A stretch of 23,663 bases of DNA from contig CAZDOR010000010.1 of assembly GCA_964507105.1 (NCBI GenBank), positions 1 through 23,663 on the forward strand. Direction: 5' to 3'. Positions within the stretch are counted from its first letter, which is position 1; the number at the start of each line of letters is the position of its first letter. The DNA is from PWPS01 sp964507105 (GTDB taxonomy: Bacteria > Patescibacteriota > Minisyncoccia > Minisyncoccales > PWPS01). Of this stretch, positions 8,238 to 15,760 are shown piece by piece. Made by a program: the position numbers and the translations under genes. The notes beneath the pieces are model-generated. The model did not search any database. It was not told the DNA's origin and saw nothing but the letters and a program-made list of their open reading frames with translations.

Positions 8238-9635
8238 ATGTCTATTAAAAATTTACGAATTAAGGATATAAAATCGGGATTAAGAGGCGATGATTTTACC
8301 GCTGTAGAGATAGTCAATCAGTATCTAAAATTAATAAAAAAAGAGGATAAAGAGATTTCCGCATTTTTAGAAGTTACCGATGAATTAGCTATGGAGCAGG
8401 CTAAAAAGGTGGATAATGAAGTTCGAGTTAAGGATTTAAGCGGAGTCCCTATGGTTGTTAAAGACAACATACTCGTCGAAAATAGAAAATCTACGGCTGG
8501 ATCAAAAATTTTGGAACATTTTATTGCTCCTTGTGATGCTACGGTTGTAGAAAAGATAAAAAGAGAAGGGGCTATAATAATCGGTAAAGGTAACATGGAT
8601 GAGTTCGCAATGGGTGGATCAACTGAAAATTCCGCGTTTTTCAACACTAAAAATCCGGTAAATAAAAATAAGGTGCCGGGCGGTTCATCCGGCGGTCCCG
8701 CTGCGGCAGTTGCATCGGGAATGGCAGTAGCCGGTTTAGGGTCCGACACGGGAGGATCAATAAGGCAACCGGCAAGTTTTTGTGGAATCGTCGGTTTCAA
8801 GCCGAGTTATGGTAGGGTGTCTCGAAACGGCCTAATGGCAATGGCTTCTTCTCTTGACCAGATTGGTCCTTTTGCCCGCTCTGTTGAGGACGCAAAAAAG
8901 GTTTTTAATGTTATAAAGGGGCGAGATGATGGAGATGCCACGTCCGTTAAAATTGAAAAAACCGATGATGAAGTTAAAGATTTTTCCGTCGGTGTGCCGA
9001 AAGAGTATTTCGTAGATCAAGTTGACGAAAAAGTAAAGAAGGAAGTTAAAAAAGTGATTGAGAAGGTTGAGTCTTTTGATGTTCAAGTTGCTGATATCAG
9101 CTTGCCCCACACCGAGTATGCATTAGCTTGTTATCAGATAGTTATGGCTTCCGAAGTGTCCGCTAATATGGCGCGATATGATGGTATTCGATATGGTTTG
9201 GAGACGGATAGACCCAAGTCCGAATCCATTCGACAAGCTTATTTAAAAAATAGAAGTAATTTTGGCGATGAAGTAAAAAGAAGAATTATTTTGGGAACAT
9301 ACAGCCTTTCCAGTGGATATTATGATGATTACTATATGAAAGCAGAAAAAGTAAGAGAGCTTATCAGGAGAGATTTTGAAAGTGTTTTCGAAGAGGTTGA
9401 TGTTATTTTAACTCCAACCAACCCAATTTTACCTTTCGGTTTGGGAGAAAAAACTTCACCACTCTCCATGTATTTAGCCGATATGTTTACCACGCCGGCT
9501 AATTTAGCCGGACTTCCGGCAATATCGATTCCCAGCAAGTGTGAAGGATTGCCAGTGGGTGTTCAACTGATGGGGAAAAGATTTGAAGATGAAAACCTTT
9601 TGGAAATTGCAAAAAAAATAGAAGCAATGATTTAG
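8238..9635 (+). CDS. gatA: Glutamyl/aspartyl-tRNA amidotransferase subunit A
   Basis: GatA (465 aa) is the amidase that releases ammonia from glutamine. The Ser-cisSer-Lys triad of the amidase-signature family is complete: K75 in MVVKDNI, S150 in VPGGSSGGPAAAVASG, and the nucleophile S174 in DTGGSIRQPASFCG. The loop GNMDEFAMGGSTENSAF is typical of GatA rather than other amidases. A TTG at 8232 is in frame but overlaps the gatC stop; ATG 8238 is preferred and gives the normal N-terminus. The partner gatB is not next to it but about 11 kb downstream. Confidence 0.96.
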   Translation: MSIKNLRIKDIKSGLRGDDFTAVEIVNQYLKLIKKEDKEISAFLEVTDELAMEQAKKVDNEVRVKDLSGVPMVVKDNILVENRKSTAGSKILEHFIAPCDATVVEKIKREGAIIIGKGNMDEFAMGGSTENSAFFNTKNPVNKNKVPGGSSGGPAAAVASGMAVAGLGSDTGGSIRQPASFCGIVGFKPSYGRVSRNGLMAMASSLDQIGPFARSVEDAKKVFNVIKGRDDGDATSVKIEKTDDEVKDFSVGVPKEYFVDQVDEKVKKEVKKVIEKVESFDVQVADISLPHTEYALACYQIVMASEVSANMARYDGIRYGLETDRPKSESIRQAYLKNRSNFGDEVKRRIILGTYSLSSGYYDDYYMKAEKVRELIRRDFESVFEEVDVILTPTNPILPFGLGEKTSPLSMYLADMFTTPANLAGLPAISIPSKCEGLPVGVQLMGKRFEDENLLEIAKKIEAMI

Positions 9636-9637
9636 TT

Positions 9638-10162
9638 ATGGAGGATATAATACGATACATTCTTGATCCACATCTTCTATCACCCGAAAAGGTGCGTATC
9701 TTCGATTATATCCGCTATTTTTTTGTAGTTATTTCTACGTTGATGACGGGAGCGATAATATATTTTGTTTTCAGGACGGGGATTCTGGAGGAAAAGTACT
9801 ACAAAGATGTTCTGGAGTTCACAAAAAGCTCTCCCTATAAAGAGGTGAAAGTAAGTAAAAAATGGAAGAGATTAAAAGAAAAAATCGAAGATGAGAATTC
9901 ATCGGAAAGAAAGTTGGCTATTATTCAGATGGATGATTTGGTTTCTGAGGTGCTTATGGAAATGGGGTATGAAGGAGATGATCTCGAAGTACGACTTCGG
10001 GATGTAGGTGATGATATTTTAACCAACAAGAAAGATTTAATTAAAGCGCATAGAAAGCGGAGAGATTTGGTCTATGATCCGAATAAAAATTTGTCCGTTG
10101 AAGAGGCAAAAGAATTGAGTGAAGTTTACAAAGAAACTTTAGTTAACTTGCAAGTTATTTGA
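9638..10162 (+). CDS. Conserved membrane-anchored protein with a HEPN-like cytoplasmic helical domain
   Basis: I do not recognise a named gene. The 174-aa product has a short N-terminal segment, one membrane helix (about residues 25-46), then a soluble helical domain with the order W-x-x-LKEKIE, E-RKLAIIQMDDLVSEVLMEMGY-G, and AHRKRRDLVYD (137-147). I associate this order with a protein common in CPR genomes whose last motif usually reads AHxxRNxIAH, resembling the R-N-x-x-A-H motif of HEPN domains. Here Tyr146 stands where His would be, so a metal-free RNase activity of the HEPN type is not expected. It starts two bases after gatA and is the last gene of the murA operon, stopping at a TGA. 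No function can be assigned. Confidence 0.75.
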   Translation: MEDIIRYILDPHLLSPEKVRIFDYIRYFFVVISTLMTGAIIYFVFRTGILEEKYYKDVLEFTKSSPYKEVKVSKKWKRLKEKIEDENSSERKLAIIQMDDLVSEVLMEMGYEGDDLEVRLRDVGDDILTNKKDLIKAHRKRRDLVYDPNKNLSVEEAKELSEVYKETLVNLQVI

Positions 10163-10166
10163 GACC

Positions 10167-10194
10167 TTGATTTTTTTTTGAGATATATTACAAT
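10167..10194 (+). promoter_or_regulatory. Probable promoter of the tRNA cluster
   Basis: TTGATT (10167-10172), a 16-bp spacer, and TACAAT (10189-10194). Transcription would begin near 10201, seven bases before the first tRNA. There is no terminator between the upstream gene and this promoter, so read-through from the murA operon is also possible. Confidence 0.5.
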
Positions 10195-10207
10195 AAGAAA
10201 GTGAAAT

Positions 10208-10278
10208 CGCGGGGTGGTGGAACGGTACCATGTGAGGCCCATAACCTCAAGGTCCGGGTTCGAATCCCGGCCCCGCAA
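10208..10278 (+). tRNA. Initiator tRNA-fMet (CAT), 71 nt, no encoded CCA
   Basis: A full cloverleaf can be drawn. The acceptor 10208-10214 pairs with 10271-10277 except for C1:A72, the unpaired end that marks bacterial initiator tRNA. The anticodon CAT is at 10240-10242, and the T arm CCGGG/CCCGG carries the TTCGAAT loop. Several parts depart from the usual initiator pattern. The anticodon loop is CCCATAA, so position 33 is C, not the near-universal U. The anticodon stem has two G-C pairs next to the loop rather than three (29:41 is A-U). The D stem has U11:A24 rather than A11:U24, with a G10:U25 wobble and a short seven-base D loop. The 3' CCA must be added by nucleotidyltransferase. Confidence 0.93.
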
Positions 10279-10291
10279 CATTTTTAATTTA

Positions 10292-10365
10292 GCCAGGGTA
10301 GCTCAGGCGGTTAGAGCGACGGACTCATAAGCCGTAGGTCGTGGGTTCAACTCCCACCCCTGGCA
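10292..10365 (+). tRNA. tRNA with CAT anticodon (elongator Met or lysidine-type Ile2), 74 nt
   Basis: The acceptor GCCAGGG pairs fully with CCCTGGC, the D stem is GCTC/GAGC, the T arm is GTGGG/CCCAC, and the anticodon CAT is at 10326-10328 in a normal CTCATAA loop with U33. The full C/G-matched end excludes an initiator. The last anticodon-stem pair is an A31-G39 mismatch. CAT can be read as Met or, if TilS converts C34 to lysidine, as Ile(AUA). The ACGG-x-CTCATAA loop region resembles Ile2 of some bacteria, but the sequence alone does not decide. No CCA is encoded. Confidence 0.9.
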
Positions 10366-10375
10366 CTCTGGATTT

Positions 10376-10450
10376 GGGGACGTAGATCAATTTGGTTAGA
10401 TCGCATCCCTGTCACGGATGAGGTTGCCGGTTCAAGTCCGGTCGTCCCCG
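10376..10450 (+). tRNA. tRNA-Asp (GTC), 75 nt
   Basis: The acceptor GGGGACG/CGTCCCC, D stem GATC/GATC, anticodon stem CATCC/GGATG with loop CTGTCAC and T arm GCCGG/CCGGT all pair. Anticodon GTC (10411-10413) and discriminator G73 are the identity elements of tRNA(Asp). No CCA is encoded. It is the third and last tRNA of the cluster, six bases before the terminator. Confidence 0.96.
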
Positions 10451-10455
10451 CACCC

Positions 10456-10480
10456 AAAAACCACCGAAAGGTGGTTTTTT
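10456..10480 (+). terminator. Rho-independent terminator of the tRNA cluster
   Basis: A ten-base-pair stem (10456-10465 with 10470-10479) closes a stable GAAA tetraloop, with the T run forming the 3' arm and tail. It lies six bases after tRNA-Asp and is the strongest terminator of the window. Confidence 0.92.
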
Positions 10481-10621
10481 AGTTGCGCCTGGGTTGTAAT
10501 CTAAAAGAAACACGCTATAAGAAATACCAGCAGAGATTCGATTACTTTTTGCTTGGTGATTTATTCGACGAATCAAAATTGTATTAAATTGCCGAATATT
10601 TTCAACCTCAACAATAATAAC

Positions 10622-10661
10622 ATTGAGAGGTCCGAATTGAGAGGTCTGACCTCTCAATTTT
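10622..10661. repeat. Palindrome with a duplicated left arm
   Basis: An 11-bp stem (10635-10645 with 10649-10659) with a CTG loop is followed by a few T. The left arm ATTGAGAGGT also occurs 14 bases earlier at 10622-10631, so two copies compete for the single right arm. It may be a weak terminator, an RNA switch, or a copy of a dispersed palindromic repeat. Confidence 0.6.
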
Positions 10662-10754
10662 GACTAAAGGTGGATTATTTAATAATTTTCGAGTAGAGGT
10701 TGATAATAAAAAAGTAAAAAGCCGATAGTTAAGTTCGTTCAGCGGAATTTTAGT

Positions 10755-10783
10755 TTGCTTTTTTCGGGAATTTAAGGTAAAAT
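10755..10783 (+). promoter_or_regulatory. Promoter of pheST-gyrB placed for a leaderless mRNA
   Basis: TTGCTT (10755-10760), a 17-bp spacer, and TAAAAT (10778-10783). Only six bases separate the -10 box from the pheS ATG at 10790, so the expected +1 is the A of the ATG. The arrangement TANNNT-N6-ATG is the known layout of leaderless promoters in, for example, Deinococcus. Confidence 0.7.
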
Positions 10784-10789
10784 AACAGT

Positions 10790-11806
10790 ATGAAAGACAT
10801 AGAAAAGTTAGAAAAAGAAGCTCTGTCCGATTTATCAAAAGCGGATTCACAGAAGAAACTAAAAGAGCTTGAAAGAAAGTACCTGGGAAGCGATGGAATC
10901 GTTTCCGATATTTTTACATTACTCAGTGATATTCCTAAAGAAAAGAGATCTGAAACAGGAAAAAAGGCTAATGAGCTGAAAAAATTACTCAAGAAAAAGA
11001 TTAAAGAAAAGAGGGCGTCTTTAGAGAAAAAAGAAAAAGGGGCAAAAAGTGAGAATTTTGACAGCACCCTTCCGGGTATAGAACCGGAATTGGGGCACAT
11101 ACATCCGCTGACAGAGGCAAGAAAAGGGTTGACTAAGATATTCGCCGGAATGGGTTTTTCTGTTATACAGGGGCCGGATGTGGAGACCGAGTGGTATAAT
11201 TTTGATGCACTTAATTTTCCCGAGGATCACCCGGCCAGAGATATGCAGGATACTTTATTTGTCAGGTCGGATGAGAAGTTGGTTATGAGGACACACACCT
11301 CTCCCGTTCAGATTAGACATATGGAAGAAAACGAGCCACCGATTAAGGTGGTTGTTCCCGGTAGAGTCTACAGAAATGAAACTACCGATGCAACTCATGA
11401 GATAAATTTTTATCAATTGGAAGGGTTGATGATTGATAAAGACATATCGGTTGCCAACTTTAAATCGATAATCACTCAATTTATAGACAGTTATTTTAAA
11501 GGAGATGTGGATGTAAGGCTGAGACCTTCGTTTTTTCCTTTTACGGAGCCCTCATTTGAAGTTGATATGAGTTGTACAGTTTGTGGTGGTGAGGGCTGCT
11601 CGGTTTGTTCGAAAACCGGATGGGTTGAGGTTTTGGGAGCCGGCATGGTTCATCCCAATGTTTTGAAAAACGGTGGCCTGGATCCCGAAAAGTGGCAAGG
11701 GTTTGCATTCGGAATGGGTACCGATAGATTGGTAATGATAAAACATGGAATTGATGATGTAAGGCTTTTTTACGGAGGAGATCACAGATTTTTAAAACAA
11801 TTTTAG
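10790..11806 (+). CDS. pheS: Phenylalanyl-tRNA synthetase alpha subunit
   Basis: PheS (338 aa, normal length) is the catalytic subunit of the alpha2-beta2 enzyme that charges tRNA(Phe). An N-terminal coiled-coil arm (about residues 1-85) that contacts tRNA is followed by the class II core: HIHPLTEARKGLTKIFAGMGF, LMIDKDISVANFKS, RPSFFPFTEPSFEVDM, a Cys4 zinc ribbon CTVCGGEGCSVC, and GAGMVHPNVL with the final GFAFGMGTDRLVMIKHGIDDVRLF (motif 3). The start ATG lies directly at the predicted transcription start, so it is probably translated without a leader. It is followed after three bases by pheT. Confidence 0.97.
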   Translation: MKDIEKLEKEALSDLSKADSQKKLKELERKYLGSDGIVSDIFTLLSDIPKEKRSETGKKANELKKLLKKKIKEKRASLEKKEKGAKSENFDSTLPGIEPELGHIHPLTEARKGLTKIFAGMGFSVIQGPDVETEWYNFDALNFPEDHPARDMQDTLFVRSDEKLVMRTHTSPVQIRHMEENEPPIKVVVPGRVYRNETTDATHEINFYQLEGLMIDKDISVANFKSIITQFIDSYFKGDVDVRLRPSFFPFTEPSFEVDMSCTVCGGEGCSVCSKTGWVEVLGAGMVHPNVLKNGGLDPEKWQGFAFGMGTDRLVMIKHGIDDVRLFYGGDHRFLKQF

Positions 11807-11809
11807 AGA

Positions 11810-13789
11810 ATGAAGTTTTCATATAATTGGTTAAATTCATTTTTTGACAAAGATTTGCCCGAGCCGGATAAGCTCGCCGAAAAGTTAATGATGAGATTTT
11901 TTGAAGTTGAGAAGGTAAAACCCATGGACGGAGATTTTCTTATTGATATTGATGTTTTACCCAACAGGGCTTCGGACTGTTTTTCACATTTTGGTGTAGC
12001 TAAAGAGATAGCTGCTATTTATAATCTTGATATTAATGAGTTGAAATCAAGCTTTAAAGAGGGCAAGACCGACTTAGAAAAGCAAGTTGATGTCAAGGTG
12101 GAGACTGACCTCACCCGACGATACATGTTGACCGGCCTAACAGAGGTAAAGGTTGGTGAAACCCCTAATTTCATTAAAAAAAGGCTCAAGGTTTGCGGCC
12201 TGCAGTCGATAAATAATATTGTTGATATAACTAATTATGTAATGCTTGAAACCGGCCAGCCGCTCCATGCTTTCGATGGAGAAAAAGTTGGTAGTGTTAT
12301 AAAAGTAAGAAAGGCTAAAAGTGGTGAGAAGATAACTACTTTGGACGGTGACTTAAAAGAGCTGGATGATTCGATGATAGTAATTGCCGATAAAAATGAT
12401 TCGATTGGAATAGCGGGAGTAAAAGGCGGTCAAGGGCCTGAAATAGATAAAGATACTAACGTAATTTATCTTGAAGCGGCTAACTTTGATGCTAAAACGA
12501 TAAGAAAATCTTCTAAAAAATTAAAGCTTAGAACAGATGCTTCCAACAGATTTGCACACGGTTTAGACCCGGAATTAGCAGAAAAAGCCACGAAAAGAGC
12601 AATTCACTTACTTCAAAAATATGCGGATGGCAAACCTATGCGCTCAAGAATCGATAAGTATCCCGATCCGGTAAAACCTAAAAACGTTAAGCTTTCATTG
12701 GATAAGACAAAAAGCCTTTTAGGTGTTGACATATCCAAAAGTAAAGTTGTTAAAATACTTGAAAGTTTAAGCTTTGAGGTTGAAGAAGACGGAGACTTTT
12801 TGGAGGTAGTGGTACCGACTAAAAGAAGAGATGTTTCTCTGGAAGAAGATTTAATTGAAGAGATTGGTAGAATTTACGGTTATGAAAATATAAAACCCAT
12901 CCCACCCAAGGTTGCAGTTACAACTCCGAAACCAAACAGTAATCTTATATGGGAAGACAAGATCAGAGATATTCTAAAAGAGGTTGGGTTTGTAGAAAAC
13001 TACAATTATACGTTTGTAAATGAAGAAATTAAGAATATTTTCGGATATGAAGATTTAATTGAAATGAAAAATCCGGTTAGTTCCGAGTATAAATACTTAC
13101 GTCCCGAACTTTTACCATTACTTTTAAAAAATATAAAAGATAACGAAAAAAGATTTAATAATGTTGATGTTTTTGAAATTGGAAAAGTATTTTCCGGCAA
13201 AGAGGAAAAAATAATAGGAGTCGCTACAACAAGCCAAAACTTTAGAGAGTTAAAAGGAGTAGTTGATTTAATTGTAGAAAAGATTACGGGAAAAGTTCCT
13301 GAGTATGAAAATGATTCAAGGCAATGGTCTACTGAGAAAGCAGCTCAAATTAGTCTGAATGGAGAAATTTTGGGGTGTCTGGGAGAAGTAAAGCCTGACC
13401 TCTTGAAAGAGCTAAAGGTCAATTCAAAACCTTTGGTTTTTCAGGTGGATTTTGAAAAACTTGCAAGTTTAGCAATTGATAAGCATAAATATGAAAAAAT
13501 TGTTAAATTTCCGGTAAGTGTAAAAGATATTTCGATATTAATACCCGAGGAAGTCGCTTTTAAGAAAGTAATTTCTATTGTTCAAAAAGCTGCCGGTAGT
13601 CTTTTGACTGACGTGGGTCTTTTTGATCTTTATCAAGGAGATGGAGTCCCGGAAGGGATAAAAAGCTTGGGGCTTAGATTATCTTTCCAAGCTAAAGACA
13701 GAACGCTTTCAAGAGAAGAAATAAATAATTTATTAGAAAAAATAATATCCAGTTTGGAAAAATCTGGCTGGGAAGTTAGAAAAAAGTAA
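11810..13789 (+). CDS. pheT: Phenylalanyl-tRNA synthetase beta subunit lacking the tRNA-binding OB domain
   Basis: PheT is 659 aa, against about 790-800 in most bacteria. The N-terminal B1 portion (MKFSYNWLNSFF... up to about residue 45) runs straight into IDIDVLPNRASDCFSHFGVAKEIAA. In E. coli the EMAP II-like tRNA-binding OB domain (about residues 40-150) lies between these parts, so it is missing. The B3/B4 editing domain (ITNYVMLETGQPLHAFD, TTLDG, GIAGVKGG, DASNRFAHGLD), the B5 domain, the catalytic-like core and the FDX-ACB anticodon domain (ending FQAKDRTLSREEINNLLEKI) remain. The frame is unbroken and the splice is clean, so this is an architecture rather than damage. It starts three bases after pheS. 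Confidence 0.95.
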   Translation: MKFSYNWLNSFFDKDLPEPDKLAEKLMMRFFEVEKVKPMDGDFLIDIDVLPNRASDCFSHFGVAKEIAAIYNLDINELKSSFKEGKTDLEKQVDVKVETDLTRRYMLTGLTEVKVGETPNFIKKRLKVCGLQSINNIVDITNYVMLETGQPLHAFDGEKVGSVIKVRKAKSGEKITTLDGDLKELDDSMIVIADKNDSIGIAGVKGGQGPEIDKDTNVIYLEAANFDAKTIRKSSKKLKLRTDASNRFAHGLDPELAEKATKRAIHLLQKYADGKPMRSRIDKYPDPVKPKNVKLSLDKTKSLLGVDISKSKVVKILESLSFEVEEDGDFLEVVVPTKRRDVSLEEDLIEEIGRIYGYENIKPIPPKVAVTTPKPNSNLIWEDKIRDILKEVGFVENYNYTFVNEEIKNIFGYEDLIEMKNPVSSEYKYLRPELLPLLLKNIKDNEKRFNNVDVFEIGKVFSGKEEKIIGVATTSQNFRELKGVVDLIVEKITGKVPEYENDSRQWSTEKAAQISLNGEILGCLGEVKPDLLKELKVNSKPLVFQVDFEKLASLAIDKHKYEKIVKFPVSVKDISILIPEEVAFKKVISIVQKAAGSLLTDVGLFDLYQGDGVPEGIKSLGLRLSFQAKDRTLSREEINNLLEKIISSLEKSGWEVRKK

Positions 13790-13801
13790 AACAATAAGAA
13801 A

Positions 13802-15718
13802 ATGCCTAAAAAATCAAATTACGACGCAAAAGATATTAGTGTTTTGAAAGGTCTTGATCCGGTAAGAAAAAGGCCGGGAATGTACATCGGTTCAACCGGT
13901 AAAGAGGGACTTCATCATATGATCTGGGAGGGAGTCGATAACTTTATTGATGAGTTTATGGGGGATTATGGCAGCAAAGGGTCTGTTACTCTTCTTAAAG
14001 ACGATACCGTTCGGGTGTCCGATGACGGTCGTGGTATTCCGGTTGACGAACATTCAGGTACCGGGAAATCGGCTTTAGAAACTGTTCTAACCACCTTACA
14101 TGCCGGTGCTAAATTCGGATCGAAGGCTTATCAGGTTTCCGGTGGGCTTCATGGTGTCGGAATTTCAGTTGTTTGTGCACTTTCGAGCTATCTCAAGGCA
14201 GAGGTTTACAGAGACGGCTACGTCTGGGTTCAGGAATTTGAGAGAGGCAAGCCGACCAGCGATCTTAAAAAGAAAGGAAAAACAAATAGAACGGGTACGA
14301 CAATAACCTTTAGACCTGATCCGGAAATTTTTGATGAAGTTGAGTTTGATCCTCAAAAGATTAAAAATCATCTCAGGCAGCAGGCATATTTAACAAAAGG
14401 AATTAAAATAACCTTTACCGATGATAGAGGTGAGTTTAAAAAACCGTATACCTTTTACTTTGAAGGCGGAGTCAAGTCTTATGTTAAACACCTAACAAAA
14501 GATGCTAAACCGACCCACCCGAATATTTTTTATTGTAATGGAAAATCGGAAGACATACTTGTTGAAGTTGCTTTCCGATATACTGACGAGTATGAGCTTT
14601 ACGAAGAGAGTTTTGCTAACAACATCAACACCAAAGAGGGTGGATATCATCTGACCGGTTTTAGGTCTGCTCTAACCAAGACGATAAATAAATATGCCAG
14701 AAATAATAATTTTTTGGGGGAAGGAGATGATAATCTGAAAGGTGCTGACATACGAGAAGGATTGACAAGCGTAGTTTCAGTAAAGATAAAAGAACCACAA
14801 TTCGAGGGACAAACTAAAACAAAATTAGGTAATTCCGAAGCAAGAACAGCAGTCGAAACCTTTGCCGGTGATGCTATCTTGGATTTTTTGGAAAGAAACC
14901 CCAAGGATGCGAAGGCTATAATCGAGAAATGTATTTTATCCGCAAAAGCAAGAAAAGCTGCCAAAAAAGTTAGAAATACGGTTTTACGTAAAGGGGCGCT
15001 GGACGGACTTTCTCTCCCCGGAAAATTAGCTGATTGTACAAGTAAAGATCCGGAGGAATCCGAACTATACATCGTTGAGGGTGAATCGGCCGGTGGTAGC
15101 TGTAAAGGGGCGAGAGACAGACGTTTTCAAGCTATTTTACCTCTAAAAGGTAAAGTTTTAAATGTAGAACGATACAGATTGGACAGAATATTATCCTCTA
15201 AAGAAATTAAACATTTGGTAGTTGCTTTGGGCACCGCTATCGGTGAAGATTTTGATATTGAAAACTTGAGATATCAAAGGATAATTATTATGTGTGATGC
15301 TGATTTCGACGGTAATCACATAAGAACACTTTTACTTACTCTCTTCTACAGGTACTTTAAACCGTTGATAGAAGCTGGTTTTGTCTATATAGCTCAACCA
15401 CCCTTGTATAAGATAAAATCGGGCAAGAGAGTCGAGTATGCATATCTGGAAGAAGATAAAGCGGAAATAGTTGAAAGCATGAAAGAAGATGGGCGGAAAA
15501 ATATTGATATTCAAAGATACAAGGGTCTGGGTGAAATGAATCCGGAACAACTCTGGAAGACGACCATGAACCCGGAAAATAGGGTGTTATTACGGGTGAC
15601 GGTGAATGATGCTCAAGAAGCGGACAGAACTTTTGATGCACTAATGGGTAAAGAGGTAGCTCCCAGAAAAAATTTCATTAGGACTCACGCAAAAGAGGCT
15701 GAAAACATAGATATTTAA
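13802..15718 (+). CDS. gyrB: Type IIA DNA topoisomerase subunit B (GyrB, possibly ParE)
   Basis: The 638-aa product is the ATPase/TOPRIM subunit of gyrase or topoisomerase IV. The GHKL ATPase has E43 and N47 in EGVDNFIDE, DDGRGIPVD and GGLHGVGISVV. The transducer follows, then the TOPRIM metal site with E426 in VEGESAGG (the usual D is E) and D499/D501/D503 in CDADFDG. The C-terminus has QRYKGLGEMNPEQLW and DRTFDALMGKEVAPRKNFI. The length suits a GyrB without the roughly 170-aa insertion of Gram-negative enzymes. No gyrA or parC is in the window, so the gyrase/topo IV choice rests on general similarity. It is the third gene of the pheS operon, 12 bases after pheT. Confidence 0.92.
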   Translation: MPKKSNYDAKDISVLKGLDPVRKRPGMYIGSTGKEGLHHMIWEGVDNFIDEFMGDYGSKGSVTLLKDDTVRVSDDGRGIPVDEHSGTGKSALETVLTTLHAGAKFGSKAYQVSGGLHGVGISVVCALSSYLKAEVYRDGYVWVQEFERGKPTSDLKKKGKTNRTGTTITFRPDPEIFDEVEFDPQKIKNHLRQQAYLTKGIKITFTDDRGEFKKPYTFYFEGGVKSYVKHLTKDAKPTHPNIFYCNGKSEDILVEVAFRYTDEYELYEESFANNINTKEGGYHLTGFRSALTKTINKYARNNNFLGEGDDNLKGADIREGLTSVVSVKIKEPQFEGQTKTKLGNSEARTAVETFAGDAILDFLERNPKDAKAIIEKCILSAKARKAAKKVRNTVLRKGALDGLSLPGKLADCTSKDPEESELYIVEGESAGGSCKGARDRRFQAILPLKGKVLNVERYRLDRILSSKEIKHLVVALGTAIGEDFDIENLRYQRIIIMCDADFDGNHIRTLLLTLFYRYFKPLIEAGFVYIAQPPLYKIKSGKRVEYAYLEEDKAEIVESMKEDGRKNIDIQRYKGLGEMNPEQLWKTTMNPENRVLLRVTVNDAQEADRTFDALMGKEVAPRKNFIRTHAKEAENIDI

Positions 15719-15722
15719 AATA

Positions 15723-15751
15723 TTGATTTATTTTTTCACTTAGTGTATAAT
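15723..15751 (+). promoter_or_regulatory. Promoter of the secE-nusG-rplK operon
   Basis: TTGATT (15723-15728), a 17-bp spacer, and a perfect TATAAT (15746-15751), starting five bases after the gyrB stop. Transcription should begin near 15758, giving a leader of about 39 nt before secE. No terminator separates it from gyrB. Confidence 0.75.
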
Positions 15752-15760
15752 TTGGGCGAG

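Larger units (their letters stand above)
10481..10789. other. Non-coding spacer between tRNA cluster and pheS
   Basis: About 310 nt without a credible gene. It holds a duplicated palindrome arm (10622-10659), weak inverted repeats (GATTCG at 10535-10540 with CGAATC at 10569-10574) and the pheS promoter at the right end. There is no T-box consensus (AGGGTGGNACCGCG), so a tRNA-sensing leader cannot be claimed. Reverse-strand reading frames here run antisense into tRNA-Asp or pheS and look spurious. Confidence 0.6.

Noticed and set aside
8318..8800. Reverse-strand 160-codon ORF inside gatA
   Set aside because: It lies antisense to the amidase signature of gatA, which is clearly the coding strand.
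10412..10657. Reverse-strand ORF of 81 codons ending in a G-R-P-D-L-N-R-Q-P string
   Set aside because: That C-terminal string is the antisense translation of tRNA-Asp, a well-known false ORF; the rest covers the terminator and palindrome.
10481..10789. T-box riboswitch upstream of pheS
   Set aside because: Position is suggestive, but the T-box consensus is absent (only AAAGGTGGATT), there is no clear specifier stem, and the promoter lies after the hairpin right at the ATG.
10608..10850. Reverse-strand ORF across the pheS promoter
   Set aside because: It overlaps the promoter and the start of pheS, has low-complexity hydrophobic content and no start signal.
14100..14306. Forward ORF in another frame inside gyrB
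   Set aside because: It lies within the conserved GHKL domain coding region, in a frame without any recognised motif.
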